From Dehalococcoidia bacterium (GTDB taxonomy: Bacteria; Chloroflexota; Dehalococcoidia; GIF9; UBA5629): a DNA stretch of 64,000 nt. The notes beneath the pieces were generated by a model. It worked only from the letters and a program-made list of their open reading frames with translations, was not told the origin of the DNA and searched no databases. The translations under genes and the position numbers were made by a program. The stretch's first letter is position 1. Each line of letters opens with the position of its first letter. Where the stretch lies: positions 1,214,316-1,278,315 of the forward strand of contig JBAZEK010000001.1 in the NCBI GenBank assembly GCA_041653995.1. The letters run 5' to 3'. Shown here one piece after another: positions 34,524 through 42,609 of this stretch.

Positions 34524-35483
34524 TCAATACCCGGCGGTAGCGTCCAGACCGGCAGACTTGAATATGTCGACGATCTCGTTGATACGCTCACTGCCCAGCG
34601 GCTGGCGGCCGCTGAGCTGATAAGCCTTGCCCAGCGACTGATATTTGGGACGTCCAAACTCATGATATCCCAGTACAGACACTTTCTCTGCCTTCATCCC
34701 GCTCAACTTGCCGGCCAATTTTTGCATATATTCATTAGAGTCATTGTATCCGGGTATTACAGGAATCCTGATCCATATCCGGGACTTACCGGAACTCATG
34801 GCTTTATCGAGGTTGGACAGAATCAGCTTGTTGTCCGCGCCGGTGCCATCACGATGCTCGTCGGCATCCAGATGTTTTATATCGAAAAGCACCAGGTCGA
34901 CAATATCGAGCGCCCCGTCCAGCACGCTCCACGTTACCTGTCCGGAAGTATCCAGTGCGGTGTTATAGCCCAATTCTTTACACCTGTTCAGGAGGGCCAG
35001 GGCAAAGTCCGCCTGCAATAGTGGTTCGCCCCCTGAAAGTGTTATGCCTCCACCGGAATTACGATAGAACGGCTCATCCCTGCGGCACTCTTCGACAACT
35101 TCGTCGAGGGTCATAAACCGCCCCGCCACCTCTATGGCGTCTTCCCAGCATGCGTCTATGCATTTCAAACAAAGGTCGCACTTCTCCCTGTCCAGCCACA
35201 GACCAGTAGAGGCCAGCGATAAAGCTCCAGGGGAACATACATCTATACAGCGGCGGCAACCGTTGCACCGGGTTTCCCGTACCAGTATTTCAGGCTGCGG
35301 ACTGATAGACTCGGGATTGGAGCACCACCTGCAATGCAACGGACAACCCTTGAAAAAGACCGTCGTTCTTATGCCGGGTCCATCGTGAATACTATAGCGC
35401 TGGATATTAAATACCAGCCCTTTGAGGTCCTTTTCTGCTTTGCCGTCGCCCGTTGCGCCGGCCTCCCGGGAGTTTAAAAGCAC
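34524..35483 (-). CDS. Glycyl-radical enzyme activating protein (radical SAM)
   Basis: Generates the glycyl radical on its partner enzyme by reductive SAM cleavage. The 319 residues show the PflA-type site CPLHCRWC (Cys 47/51/54) after SIHDGPGIRTTVFFKG. A ferredoxin-like insert with two 4Fe-4S motifs follows (Cys 73/76/79/83 and 102/105/108/112). TLSGGEPLLQADFALALL and LFDIKHLDADEHR are the usual downstream blocks. The two extra clusters are typical of activases for GREs other than pyruvate formate-lyase. The start is GTG 35483, overlapping the GRE stop by 10 bp, which implies translational coupling. Last gene of the operon. Confidence 0.94.
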   Translation of the reverse strand: MLLNSREAGATGDGKAEKDLKGLVFNIQRYSIHDGPGIRTTVFFKGCPLHCRWCSNPESISPQPEILVRETRCNGCRRCIDVCSPGALSLASTGLWLDREKCDLCLKCIDACWEDAIEVAGRFMTLDEVVEECRRDEPFYRNSGGGITLSGGEPLLQADFALALLNRCKELGYNTALDTSGQVTWSVLDGALDIVDLVLFDIKHLDADEHRDGTGADNKLILSNLDKAMSSGKSRIWIRIPVIPGYNDSNEYMQKLAGKLSGMKAEKVSVLGYHEFGRPKYQSLGKAYQLSGRQPLGSERINEIVDIFKSAGLDATAGY

Positions 35484-37870
35484 TGCGGAGTCCTGGCTAT
35501 GATGGAATCCTGGATGCTCCTGTCGAGGTCGATGAAGTACGCAGCGAAGCCCGCCACCCTGACCATCAAAGTGGGATATTTCTCGGGGTGATCCTGCGCA
35601 TCCTCCAGCGTCTCCCTGTTGACCGTGGAGAACTGGATATGGTGTATGCCCATGTCGGCAAAGGTCTTCAGGTATTGAGCAAAGACCTCGGCATTATGGC
35701 CTACCAGGAACTGCGGCATGAAGCTCTGATTGAAGAGGTGATTCCAGCTTTCCAGCGGGTCTACTTTCGCCACGGACTTCAGGACCGCAGTGGGACCTTT
35801 CTTATCGCGTCCGGCCATGGGCGAGATGGTACCATCATTAAAGGGATCCCCGCTCATCCTTCCATCCGGGGTCGGACCGCATACGCGGCCGAAGCTCCAC
35901 CAGGCCGTGGCTGCAGTGCCGTCCACATGCACCGATGTGCCCCAGTTGGTCTTGCACTTACTGGTCTCCTCTTCGATCTTGCGGGCAACCTTGTCGGAGA
36001 TCAGATCGGCATAATCATCGTCATTGCCGAACTTGGGCGCGCGAAGGCATAACTGGCGGATCTCTTCGTAACCTTTCCAGTTGTTCTTAAGCGCTTCCAC
36101 GAGTTGCTTCATGGTGACTTTCTTGTCATCGAAAACCACTTTCTTAACGGCAGTCAGGGAATCGGCCACGGTGTTAAGGCCGAAAAGGGTAACATCGCGG
36201 TAATCGGGCATATAGTTCCAATCGCGCACATCCTGCGCCCTCTCGATACAATCATCGATAACCGATGAGAGGAAGGGGCGGGGCGCCCACTCTTTGTAGA
36301 GGGCGTCGGCGATATTGGCGATGCGCACCAGGCGATGAATCACTAGCCGGTAATTTTCCGCAAAAGCCTCAAACAGCTCTTCCATTGAGCCGATCTTCTC
36401 AGGGTCGAGCACTTTATTGCCGGCTTTCTTGTAGATGGCAAGCGGATCGATGCCCAACGCCTGGTTCAGGCAAAGAGGCGCCGGCACACCGCTGGCCCAG
36501 GCCGAGATGTGGCTGAAGTTCTTGCCGGGTATGGTTGGAACCATACAGTTGTTGATCGAATAATTACGGGCATCCTCGATTGGAGTGCCCATGTTGACCA
36601 TCCGTAATACCACTACCTTGTCATTGAAGATAGCCGGCTGCGGCATACCCGATGCCAGGCATTCGATGGCCTTGTCCACCAACTTTTTAGGTATACCGTC
36701 ATGCCAGCGCAGGGCCAAAGGCGGCACGATGGCGCGCACTGTCCTGGTAGCATCGAGGATGATAAGGCTCATCTCACTGGTGACGTCCCGGCCCCTGGAG
36801 TCCACACCGCCTATAGTGACGGTTTGGAATCCCAGCGCTCCACCGCCGAACCCGGACCAGATGGGAGCGTGTAAAAAGCCGGTCTCCTGGAATTTAACGA
36901 AAAGAAACTCAACCAGCTCCTGAGCCGATTCACGGGTAATCTTGCCCGCCGCCAGGTCCTTTTCATAAAACGGATTGAATACCATGTCGAAGCGTATACC
37001 GGAACCCACCTGCGGGATCTCGAGGAAATTAACCACCAGGTGGACGAACCAGTAGGACTGGATGGCCTCATGCAGCGTGCGGGCCGGCTGCTCCGGTACA
37101 CGATCACAGATCGCGGCGATGTTCTCGAGCTCCACCTTCCTGAGGACTTCCTTCTCGGATTTGGCCAGGCTGCGAGCCAGCTCGGCATATCTCTTGGACC
37201 ATCTGCAGACGGCCTCCAGAGTAATAATAGTGCTCTCAAGGAAATCCTTCTTCCTGACGAAATCGATGCCGTTGACCGTTTCGTCCATGTATTCACGGTC
37301 GAGCTTGTTCAACCTCTCCCTGGCTTCCTCCAGGATACCCTTCAAACCCATGGAAAGTATCTTGTCGTAGTTGGGTGTGGCTGATTCCCAGTTGAAGATC
37401 CAAAAGGCATCCTTAAGCTCCGGCGGAAGGTATTTCTTGCTCATGTGGTGGATGGAGCGGTTACCCCAGTACTCGCCGATCTCCTTGAGCTCTTTCCTGC
37501 CCTCATCGCTGAGCATGCTCTCATAGACCTGTCCCGGCGCCGTTTCCCTGGCTATCCACTTCCAGGCCAACTCCGGGTAAAAAGGCACGGAGTCGCTGTT
37601 GGAGGCATAGTTGCCCACGATCATTTCGTCAGGCCGGATGTAGACCGTCATATTGTCCAGTATGTGCGCCAGGGCCCTGGCCCGGCGCAGGGCTATGGGT
37701 TGGCCCTCCGTCATTTTATATGATTGCGTTACCAGCCTGGCCCTTTCAAGGTCCAGGGACCAGATGAAGCCGGGCCTGGTCGCCCTGGCGTCGGCGCTCA
37801 GATAATCCAGCGCCACCTGCTGCGCCTTAATGGGTGTTTTCACCATTAGATTCACTGTTCTTGTAGTCAT
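35474..37870 (-). CDS. Glycyl radical enzyme of unknown substrate
   Basis: A 798-residue PFL-like barrel enzyme. The C-terminal radical loop VRVAGFAAYFIDLDRSIQDSI carries Gly774, the expected radical site. The thiyl loop is ARNYSINNCMVPTIPGKN with Cys442. The Cys is followed by Met-Val-Pro, not by the Cys-x-Glu of glycerol/diol dehydratases, choline lyase and arylacetate decarboxylases. A different chemistry is therefore likely, perhaps nearer the fumarate-adding or PFL-like branches; I cannot place it. It lacks PFL's Cys-Cys pair. ATG 37870 lies 32 bp after the flavoprotein gene. The setting (CoA ligase, crotonase, flavoproteins) argues for a step in anaerobic acid or hydrocarbon catabolism. 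Confidence 0.93.
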   Translation of the reverse strand: MTTRTVNLMVKTPIKAQQVALDYLSADARATRPGFIWSLDLERARLVTQSYKMTEGQPIALRRARALAHILDNMTVYIRPDEMIVGNYASNSDSVPFYPELAWKWIARETAPGQVYESMLSDEGRKELKEIGEYWGNRSIHHMSKKYLPPELKDAFWIFNWESATPNYDKILSMGLKGILEEARERLNKLDREYMDETVNGIDFVRKKDFLESTIITLEAVCRWSKRYAELARSLAKSEKEVLRKVELENIAAICDRVPEQPARTLHEAIQSYWFVHLVVNFLEIPQVGSGIRFDMVFNPFYEKDLAAGKITRESAQELVEFLFVKFQETGFLHAPIWSGFGGGALGFQTVTIGGVDSRGRDVTSEMSLIILDATRTVRAIVPPLALRWHDGIPKKLVDKAIECLASGMPQPAIFNDKVVVLRMVNMGTPIEDARNYSINNCMVPTIPGKNFSHISAWASGVPAPLCLNQALGIDPLAIYKKAGNKVLDPEKIGSMEELFEAFAENYRLVIHRLVRIANIADALYKEWAPRPFLSSVIDDCIERAQDVRDWNYMPDYRDVTLFGLNTVADSLTAVKKVVFDDKKVTMKQLVEALKNNWKGYEEIRQLCLRAPKFGNDDDYADLISDKVARKIEEETSKCKTNWGTSVHVDGTAATAWWSFGRVCGPTPDGRMSGDPFNDGTISPMAGRDKKGPTAVLKSVAKVDPLESWNHLFNQSFMPQFLVGHNAEVFAQYLKTFADMGIHHIQFSTVNRETLEDAQDHPEKYPTLMVRVAGFAAYFIDLDRSIQDSIIARTPQCF

Positions 37871-37902
37871 TGTCTGCCTCCTTAGATACTCATAATTTAC
37901 TT

Positions 37903-40548
37903 TTACACTTTGATGCGCAGATCGTCAAGAGGATAGCTCATGCAGGGATGGATATACCCCGATTTCTTGTCCGCCTGCCGGTGATGCACACGGGAGGGGG
38001 TGAAGACCTTACCGGAGATCAACCTGGTGCGGCAGGCCGTGCACTCGCCCGAGCGGCATATCGCCGGGACCACGATTCCGGCCCGTTCGAGCGAATTCAT
38101 CAGAGGCTCGCCGGCTTTGGCTTTGGCTTTCTTGCCGCTCCTCATCTCGATCACTTCAAATTCCCTGGATGCCGCTATACCGGGCCATGCGGGCTCTTTG
38201 GTGATATCCTGCGGCGGCCCGTAAGCTTCACGCTTGGTCCGCCTGGCAGGCACGCCCAGTTTAGCCAGCGCCGGTCCGCAAAGCTCGTACATGAGGGCCG
38301 GGCCGCAGACAAACACAGTCTTGCCTTTCAGATCGCCCGCCAGCTTTGAAATCACCTTGTCATCCAGGAAGCCGGCAGCGCCTTTCCAGCCTGCCGGAGG
38401 TTCACTCATAACGTAGTCAACTTTGATGTTCTTGTTCTTGGCGGTGATCTCTGTAAGCTCTTTCTCAAAGATTATGTCATCAGGTTTGCGGCTGCCGTAG
38501 ATCAGCTGTATCTTCAAAGCTGATTTCTTTTCAACAGCCTCACGGATTATGGACATGAAGGGCGCCGCACCGCTTCCGCCCGCCAGGAAAACGAGGTCGG
38601 ATGAATCCATCAACGACTCATAATAGAAATAACCGTTGGGGCCGGTGGATTCAAAGCTGTCACCCACCTTGACGCTGTCAAGCAGGTAATGCGAAACGAA
38701 ACCACCATCCACGCGTCGGACCGTGATGTCATAATACGGTTTGCCCGGCGTCGACGATATACTGTAGGGACGTGATGTCCTGACGCCCTTGATATCGACA
38801 AAGAGATTGATATATTGTCCGGCGCGGAAAAACGGCAGGCGCCCGTCTTTGGATTCCAGTCTGAAGGTTTTGGCGCTGGCCGTTTCTTTTATGATCTTCT
38901 TGACCTTGAGTTGCAGCCTGCGTGGATGAATGTTTTTAACAAATTTTTCTTCAGGCGTGATGGTATCTTTCAGTTCATGCGGCTGCACTTTTTGCTTTTC
39001 CAGTGAACCCTGCATTTTAGTTATCTCGTCGGCCTCCCAGCCTCCCTTCTCCATATCCCGCAGCACCTCGCGGGACGCCATGGCGCCGGAGGCGATACAG
39101 GATTCAAATCCGCCACCGATATTAACCCAGGCATTGGCGAAATACAGCCCCTCCAGAGGCCCTCGCATGGGTATGCGCAGGAACCCGGTGCCGGTGAAGT
39201 TCTCGTCGAACCCGATTATGCTGCCGCGCGGATTTCCCGTGTAGCGTATGTTGGTCAATGGCGTGGCAACCTCGATTACTTCGATGTGGTCCCTCAGATT
39301 CGGGGCCGCTTTTTCCGCCAGCTTGATCACCTTCTCGGCCATCCTGTTCTTGGCCTCAACATAGTCCGACGGGGACAGTTTCAGCCACGGATCCGCATAG
39401 GCGATCTGAGTTATTACACACGATGCCGTACCCTTGGGTGATACGGTCGGATCGACCACATTGTAAGCCACAATGGCATTGCCGTCCGGCTCATAATCGA
39501 GCGAGTTACGCATGTTTTCATATTGTGCGTCCAGGTCATAAGTCTTATTAACGAAATTCTCGTGGACCTTGAGCCCGACATCCTGGCATGGGCAGTCCAG
39601 GCCTACATAGATGTTGAAGGTACTGGCGCCACCGCTCCATCCACCCAGCCGGTTGAGGTACCAGCCCGGCATACTATCGCGACCTACCAGCTCCAGGCTG
39701 GTGGTTACAGGATTAGCGCTGCACACAACGTGCTGCGTCGCGATCTCGGTGCCGTCCTCCGCCAGCACTCCGCGCACCTTGCCGTCCTTCACTATTATTT
39801 TTTTCGCGCCGTTATTGAACCAGACCTCGCCGCCGTAGGACTCCATCGTATCGATAAACGCCTGCGAGAGGTTTTGCGAAGTCCCCCTGACATGGGCCGG
39901 GCCGAACCTGATGTAGCTGACAAGGCCAAGGGCATAGATCAGGAAGGCCATCTTGGAGGGCGGCTGGCAGAAGTAGCCCCATAGTTGCCCGATAACGGCA
40001 CGGGCTTTCTCATCGGAGACCAGGGGATTGAGCACCTCGGACAACGTCTTGCCGAAGTTGCCGACCAGCTCGGGGTATTCGGATGGATTCTCCATAACCG
40101 CTTTCATCCCGACCCGCATGGAGCGCATAGCCTGCCTGGCGAACTCGAACATGATATTGGAGAATTTTTTAATGCCCTCGGCCTCCCTGGGGAACTGGCT
40201 GCACAGGGCATCTTCGTAGTTCTGCCTGCCTTTGGGAATCTCAATTGTGAAGTCAGGGAAAATACTGCGGTACAGATCCGGGATATGCAGTATATCTACC
40301 CGGTCGGAGACACCATTGTCATGCAGGATTTTCCAGATGGGCCCCTTATCTTCCTCTGTCCCGTAACCCGAAAGCTGATGAAGCGCAATCTCAAATTCAA
40401 AGCGTCCCCTGAGAAACGAGGTCGCATATCCGCCCGGGACATTATGTTTCTCCAGAATCACAACCTTCTTCCCCGCCTTGGCCAGGTAGGTAGCAGCGGA
40501 TATTCCACCCAGGCCCGCTCCCACCACTACGGCATCGAAGTCTTTCAT
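37903..40548 (-). CDS. Three-domain flavoprotein: phytoene-desaturase/RetSat-like oxidoreductase + FNR-like reductase + 2Fe-2S ferredoxin
   Basis: An 881-residue fusion. Residues 1-~510 are a CrtI/retinol-saturase-like FAD oxidoreductase (VVVGAGLGGISAATYLAKAGKKVVILEK dinucleotide fold at 8-35; PGGYATSF; C-terminal FANAWVNIGGGFESC). Residues ~560-790 are a ferredoxin-NADP reductase module (AGQYINLF, SRPYSISSTPG, LAGGSGAAPFMSIIREA, FVCGPALMYE). The last ~80 residues form a plant-type 2Fe-2S domain with Cys 831/836/839/869. Electrons can thus pass from NAD(P)H through FAD and 2Fe-2S to the first flavin within one chain, probably to reduce a C=C bond or run the reverse. The substrate is unknown. 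No membrane segment is clear. Codes between the crotonase and GRE genes. Confidence 0.92.
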   Translation of the reverse strand: MKDFDAVVVGAGLGGISAATYLAKAGKKVVILEKHNVPGGYATSFLRGRFEFEIALHQLSGYGTEEDKGPIWKILHDNGVSDRVDILHIPDLYRSIFPDFTIEIPKGRQNYEDALCSQFPREAEGIKKFSNIMFEFARQAMRSMRVGMKAVMENPSEYPELVGNFGKTLSEVLNPLVSDEKARAVIGQLWGYFCQPPSKMAFLIYALGLVSYIRFGPAHVRGTSQNLSQAFIDTMESYGGEVWFNNGAKKIIVKDGKVRGVLAEDGTEIATQHVVCSANPVTTSLELVGRDSMPGWYLNRLGGWSGGASTFNIYVGLDCPCQDVGLKVHENFVNKTYDLDAQYENMRNSLDYEPDGNAIVAYNVVDPTVSPKGTASCVITQIAYADPWLKLSPSDYVEAKNRMAEKVIKLAEKAAPNLRDHIEVIEVATPLTNIRYTGNPRGSIIGFDENFTGTGFLRIPMRGPLEGLYFANAWVNIGGGFESCIASGAMASREVLRDMEKGGWEADEITKMQGSLEKQKVQPHELKDTITPEEKFVKNIHPRRLQLKVKKIIKETASAKTFRLESKDGRLPFFRAGQYINLFVDIKGVRTSRPYSISSTPGKPYYDITVRRVDGGFVSHYLLDSVKVGDSFESTGPNGYFYYESLMDSSDLVFLAGGSGAAPFMSIIREAVEKKSALKIQLIYGSRKPDDIIFEKELTEITAKNKNIKVDYVMSEPPAGWKGAAGFLDDKVISKLAGDLKGKTVFVCGPALMYELCGPALAKLGVPARRTKREAYGPPQDITKEPAWPGIAASREFEVIEMRSGKKAKAKAGEPLMNSLERAGIVVPAICRSGECTACRTRLISGKVFTPSRVHHRQADKKSGYIHPCMSYPLDDLRIKV

Positions 40549-40595
40549 CGGGTGTTCCTCCTATTCCTGTTATATATTGTTTATTTTAATCGCTG

Positions 40596-41396
40596 TCAGC
40601 GTCCTTTGAACTTCGGCAGCCGCTTCTCTCTGAAGCAGTTAAGACCCTCCCTGAAATCTTCGCTTCCCATCAGGTTTTTCTGCGCATAGGTCTCTATATA
40701 TAGCTGCTGTTCCAGGGTGTTGTGCAGACCGCTTTGAACGGCGCGTTTGATCTGCTTGAAGGCCAGTGGAGGACCCTGCACTATCCTGGCTGCCAGGGCT
40801 TCCGCCTCCTCCATCAGCTTCTCATGCGGCACAACCCTGTTAACCAGGCCGATGCGCTCCGCTTCGCGCGCGTCGATGGATTCTCCCGTATACATGTATT
40901 CGTAGCAGCGTCCGGTGCCCAGCAACCGCGGCATAAGGTAGGTACAGCCGCAATCGGGTATCAAGCCCCGCATGACGAAGGCCAGGTTGAACAGAGCCTT
41001 CTCTGAAGCGATCCTGATATCGGCCAATAACGCCAGCGACACCCCCCCGCCTGCAGCAACGCCGTTGACAGCGGCGATGACCGGCTTCTGGAGATTATAT
41101 AGCCCTAATACGAACGCTCCACCGATGGTCTGGCCGCGAGGCTCGAGCAGCTCCTGCAGTCTCCCTTCCTCAGCCGCCTGGTTGAAAATAACAACGTCGG
41201 CGCCCGTGCAGAATCCCTTACCCGCGCCGGTTATGATGAGGGCGCGTACGCTGTCGTCGTCCTGTAAATCCCTGAATATCTTCGGCAAATATTCGTTGCT
41301 GATCTCACCCGTCAGCGCATTCAATCTGTGCGGTCTGTTCATGGTCAATGTAGCCACGTAGTTTTTCTTTTCAAGTATCAGACCTTCATATTCCAT
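40596..41396 (-). CDS. PaaG-like enoyl-CoA hydratase/isomerase family protein
   Basis: Crotonase-fold acyl-CoA enzyme of 266 residues. The oxyanion-hole segments GKGFCTGADV and NGVAAGGGVSLALLADIRIAS are clear. Both catalytic glutamates of true enoyl-CoA hydratases are replaced (Ser after GGGV, Phe in NLAFVMRGL), while the sequence GLIPDCGCTYLMPRLLG keeps the Asp that PaaG uses. An isomerase (double-bond or epoxide/oxepin type) is thus more likely than a hydratase. ATG 41396 (MEYEGL) has AAGGA at 7 nt; ATG 41411 lies only 3-4 nt behind GGAG and is less likely. It sits between the NMO-like and fusion-flavoprotein genes. Confidence 0.88.
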   Translation of the reverse strand: MEYEGLILEKKNYVATLTMNRPHRLNALTGEISNEYLPKIFRDLQDDDSVRALIITGAGKGFCTGADVVIFNQAAEEGRLQELLEPRGQTIGGAFVLGLYNLQKPVIAAVNGVAAGGGVSLALLADIRIASEKALFNLAFVMRGLIPDCGCTYLMPRLLGTGRCYEYMYTGESIDAREAERIGLVNRVVPHEKLMEEAEALAARIVQGPPLAFKQIKRAVQSGLHNTLEQQLYIETYAQKNLMGSEDFREGLNCFREKRLPKFKGR

Positions 41397-41449
41397 GTGT
41401 ATATCCTTCATTTTCTCCGGTTGACTCTCTTGCTGCCATATGCCGATGC

Positions 41450-42592
41450 TCAGGCTTTGATCGTCACTTCTTCCGGGAATTCTTTTTGCATTATACTCAC
41501 GGCCCCGCCGATGATGTCGTCCATAACTTCCTGCGTGCTCCTGATCTTTTTAATCAGTCCGGTGACCTGGCCGGCAAACATGGGATAGTATTCGGCTTCG
41601 CCTTTCTCCATCATGCCCTGCAGAAGATCGGAGACCAGCATGCTCTGCAGCGGCATGGGCAGGGTCTTGAGTCCGGATTTCTCCCAGGCCTCGTTAAGCT
41701 TATTTTTAAAGGCCCTTGTGGTCTTTCCGCTGTAGATGCGTGTAATCTGCTCCTCTTCCTCGTCCGATTCGACCAGCTTGCGATAGTAGGCGTCTATAGT
41801 CGGTTTGTTGAGCATGCCCAGCTCGATGAAGTCGACAAAACATTCGTGGGTGGCCAGGAAAGCAGTCCCGCACCAGGCGCCGATGGCGCCCAGAGCCAGC
41901 GCAGCCACCAGGCCACGTCCGTCGGCTATGCCGCCGGCGGCCACCACGGGTGTGGGCGCCACTGCGTCTACTACCTGCGGAACAAGGGCAAAGGTACCTA
42001 TCCTGCCGGTGTGTCCGCCGGCGTCGTGTCCCTGGGCGATGATGATGTCAGCCCCCATCTTTTTAATCCGGACGGCATTGCGCACGTTGCCGACCAGCGA
42101 AACGATCTTGATGCCCGCCTCATGCGCCTCGGGGATCAGCCAGTCGGGGGTGCCGAGGCCGAGGGCGAAGAAAGGCACCTTCTCCTCTTTCACCACCTGG
42201 AACTGGCTCCGCCCGAACTCTTCGGAGATGGGCCATTCCTTCATCTTGGCGCCTTCGACGCCGAAATCCCTGGCCATCTTCCGGATAAATTCCGTGTGCT
42301 CCGGAGGTATATAGTCCTTGAGCTTATCCAGGTCGAAATCCTTGGGTATGGCGGCCGGCAGTAATATGTCTACGCCGAATGGTTTATCTGTCAGAGAGCG
42401 AATTTTTCTGATCCATGATCTCAGCTCTTCAGGCCATAAGAACGTGGCGCCGAGCATTCCCAGGCCGCCGGCGTTGGAAACCGCGGCGGTCAACGTGTAA
42501 CCGCCCGCGGTCCCCATCCCTGCCAGCATCACCGGGTATTCGACACCAAGGATATCGCAGAGTTCGGTGCGGAATACGGGACGCTTTTTCAT
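41450..42592 (-). CDS. Nitronate monooxygenase / 2-nitropropane dioxygenase family flavoprotein
   Basis: FMN-dependent TIM-barrel protein of 380 residues. Motifs: MLAGMGTAGGYTLTAAVSNAGGLGMLGA at the N-terminus, ADIIIAQGHDAGGHTG (HxAGGH) and VVAAGGIADGRGLVAALALGAIGAWCGTAFLA for FMN phosphate binding. Annotated members oxidise nitronates with O2, but many family members, including FabK-like enoyl-ACP reductases and acyl-CoA-linked reductases, do other chemistry. In this anaerobic-looking operon with CoA enzymes an enoyl-thioester reductase role is a fair alternative. GGAGAAGAA precedes ATG 42592. It starts 17 bp after the ligase gene. Confidence 0.87.
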   Translation of the reverse strand: MKKRPVFRTELCDILGVEYPVMLAGMGTAGGYTLTAAVSNAGGLGMLGATFLWPEELRSWIRKIRSLTDKPFGVDILLPAAIPKDFDLDKLKDYIPPEHTEFIRKMARDFGVEGAKMKEWPISEEFGRSQFQVVKEEKVPFFALGLGTPDWLIPEAHEAGIKIVSLVGNVRNAVRIKKMGADIIIAQGHDAGGHTGRIGTFALVPQVVDAVAPTPVVAAGGIADGRGLVAALALGAIGAWCGTAFLATHECFVDFIELGMLNKPTIDAYYRKLVESDEEEEQITRIYSGKTTRAFKNKLNEAWEKSGLKTLPMPLQSMLVSDLLQGMMEKGEAEYYPMFAGQVTGLIKKIRSTQEVMDDIIGGAVSIMQKEFPEEVTIKA

Positions 42593-42609
42593 TTCTTCTC
42601 CTTAATCAA

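Noticed and set aside
35474..37870. Assignment of the GRE as benzylsuccinate or alkylsuccinate synthase
   Set aside because: No small subunits, CoA-transferase or mutase nearby and the sequence is only generally similar; the evidence does not reach a named substrate.
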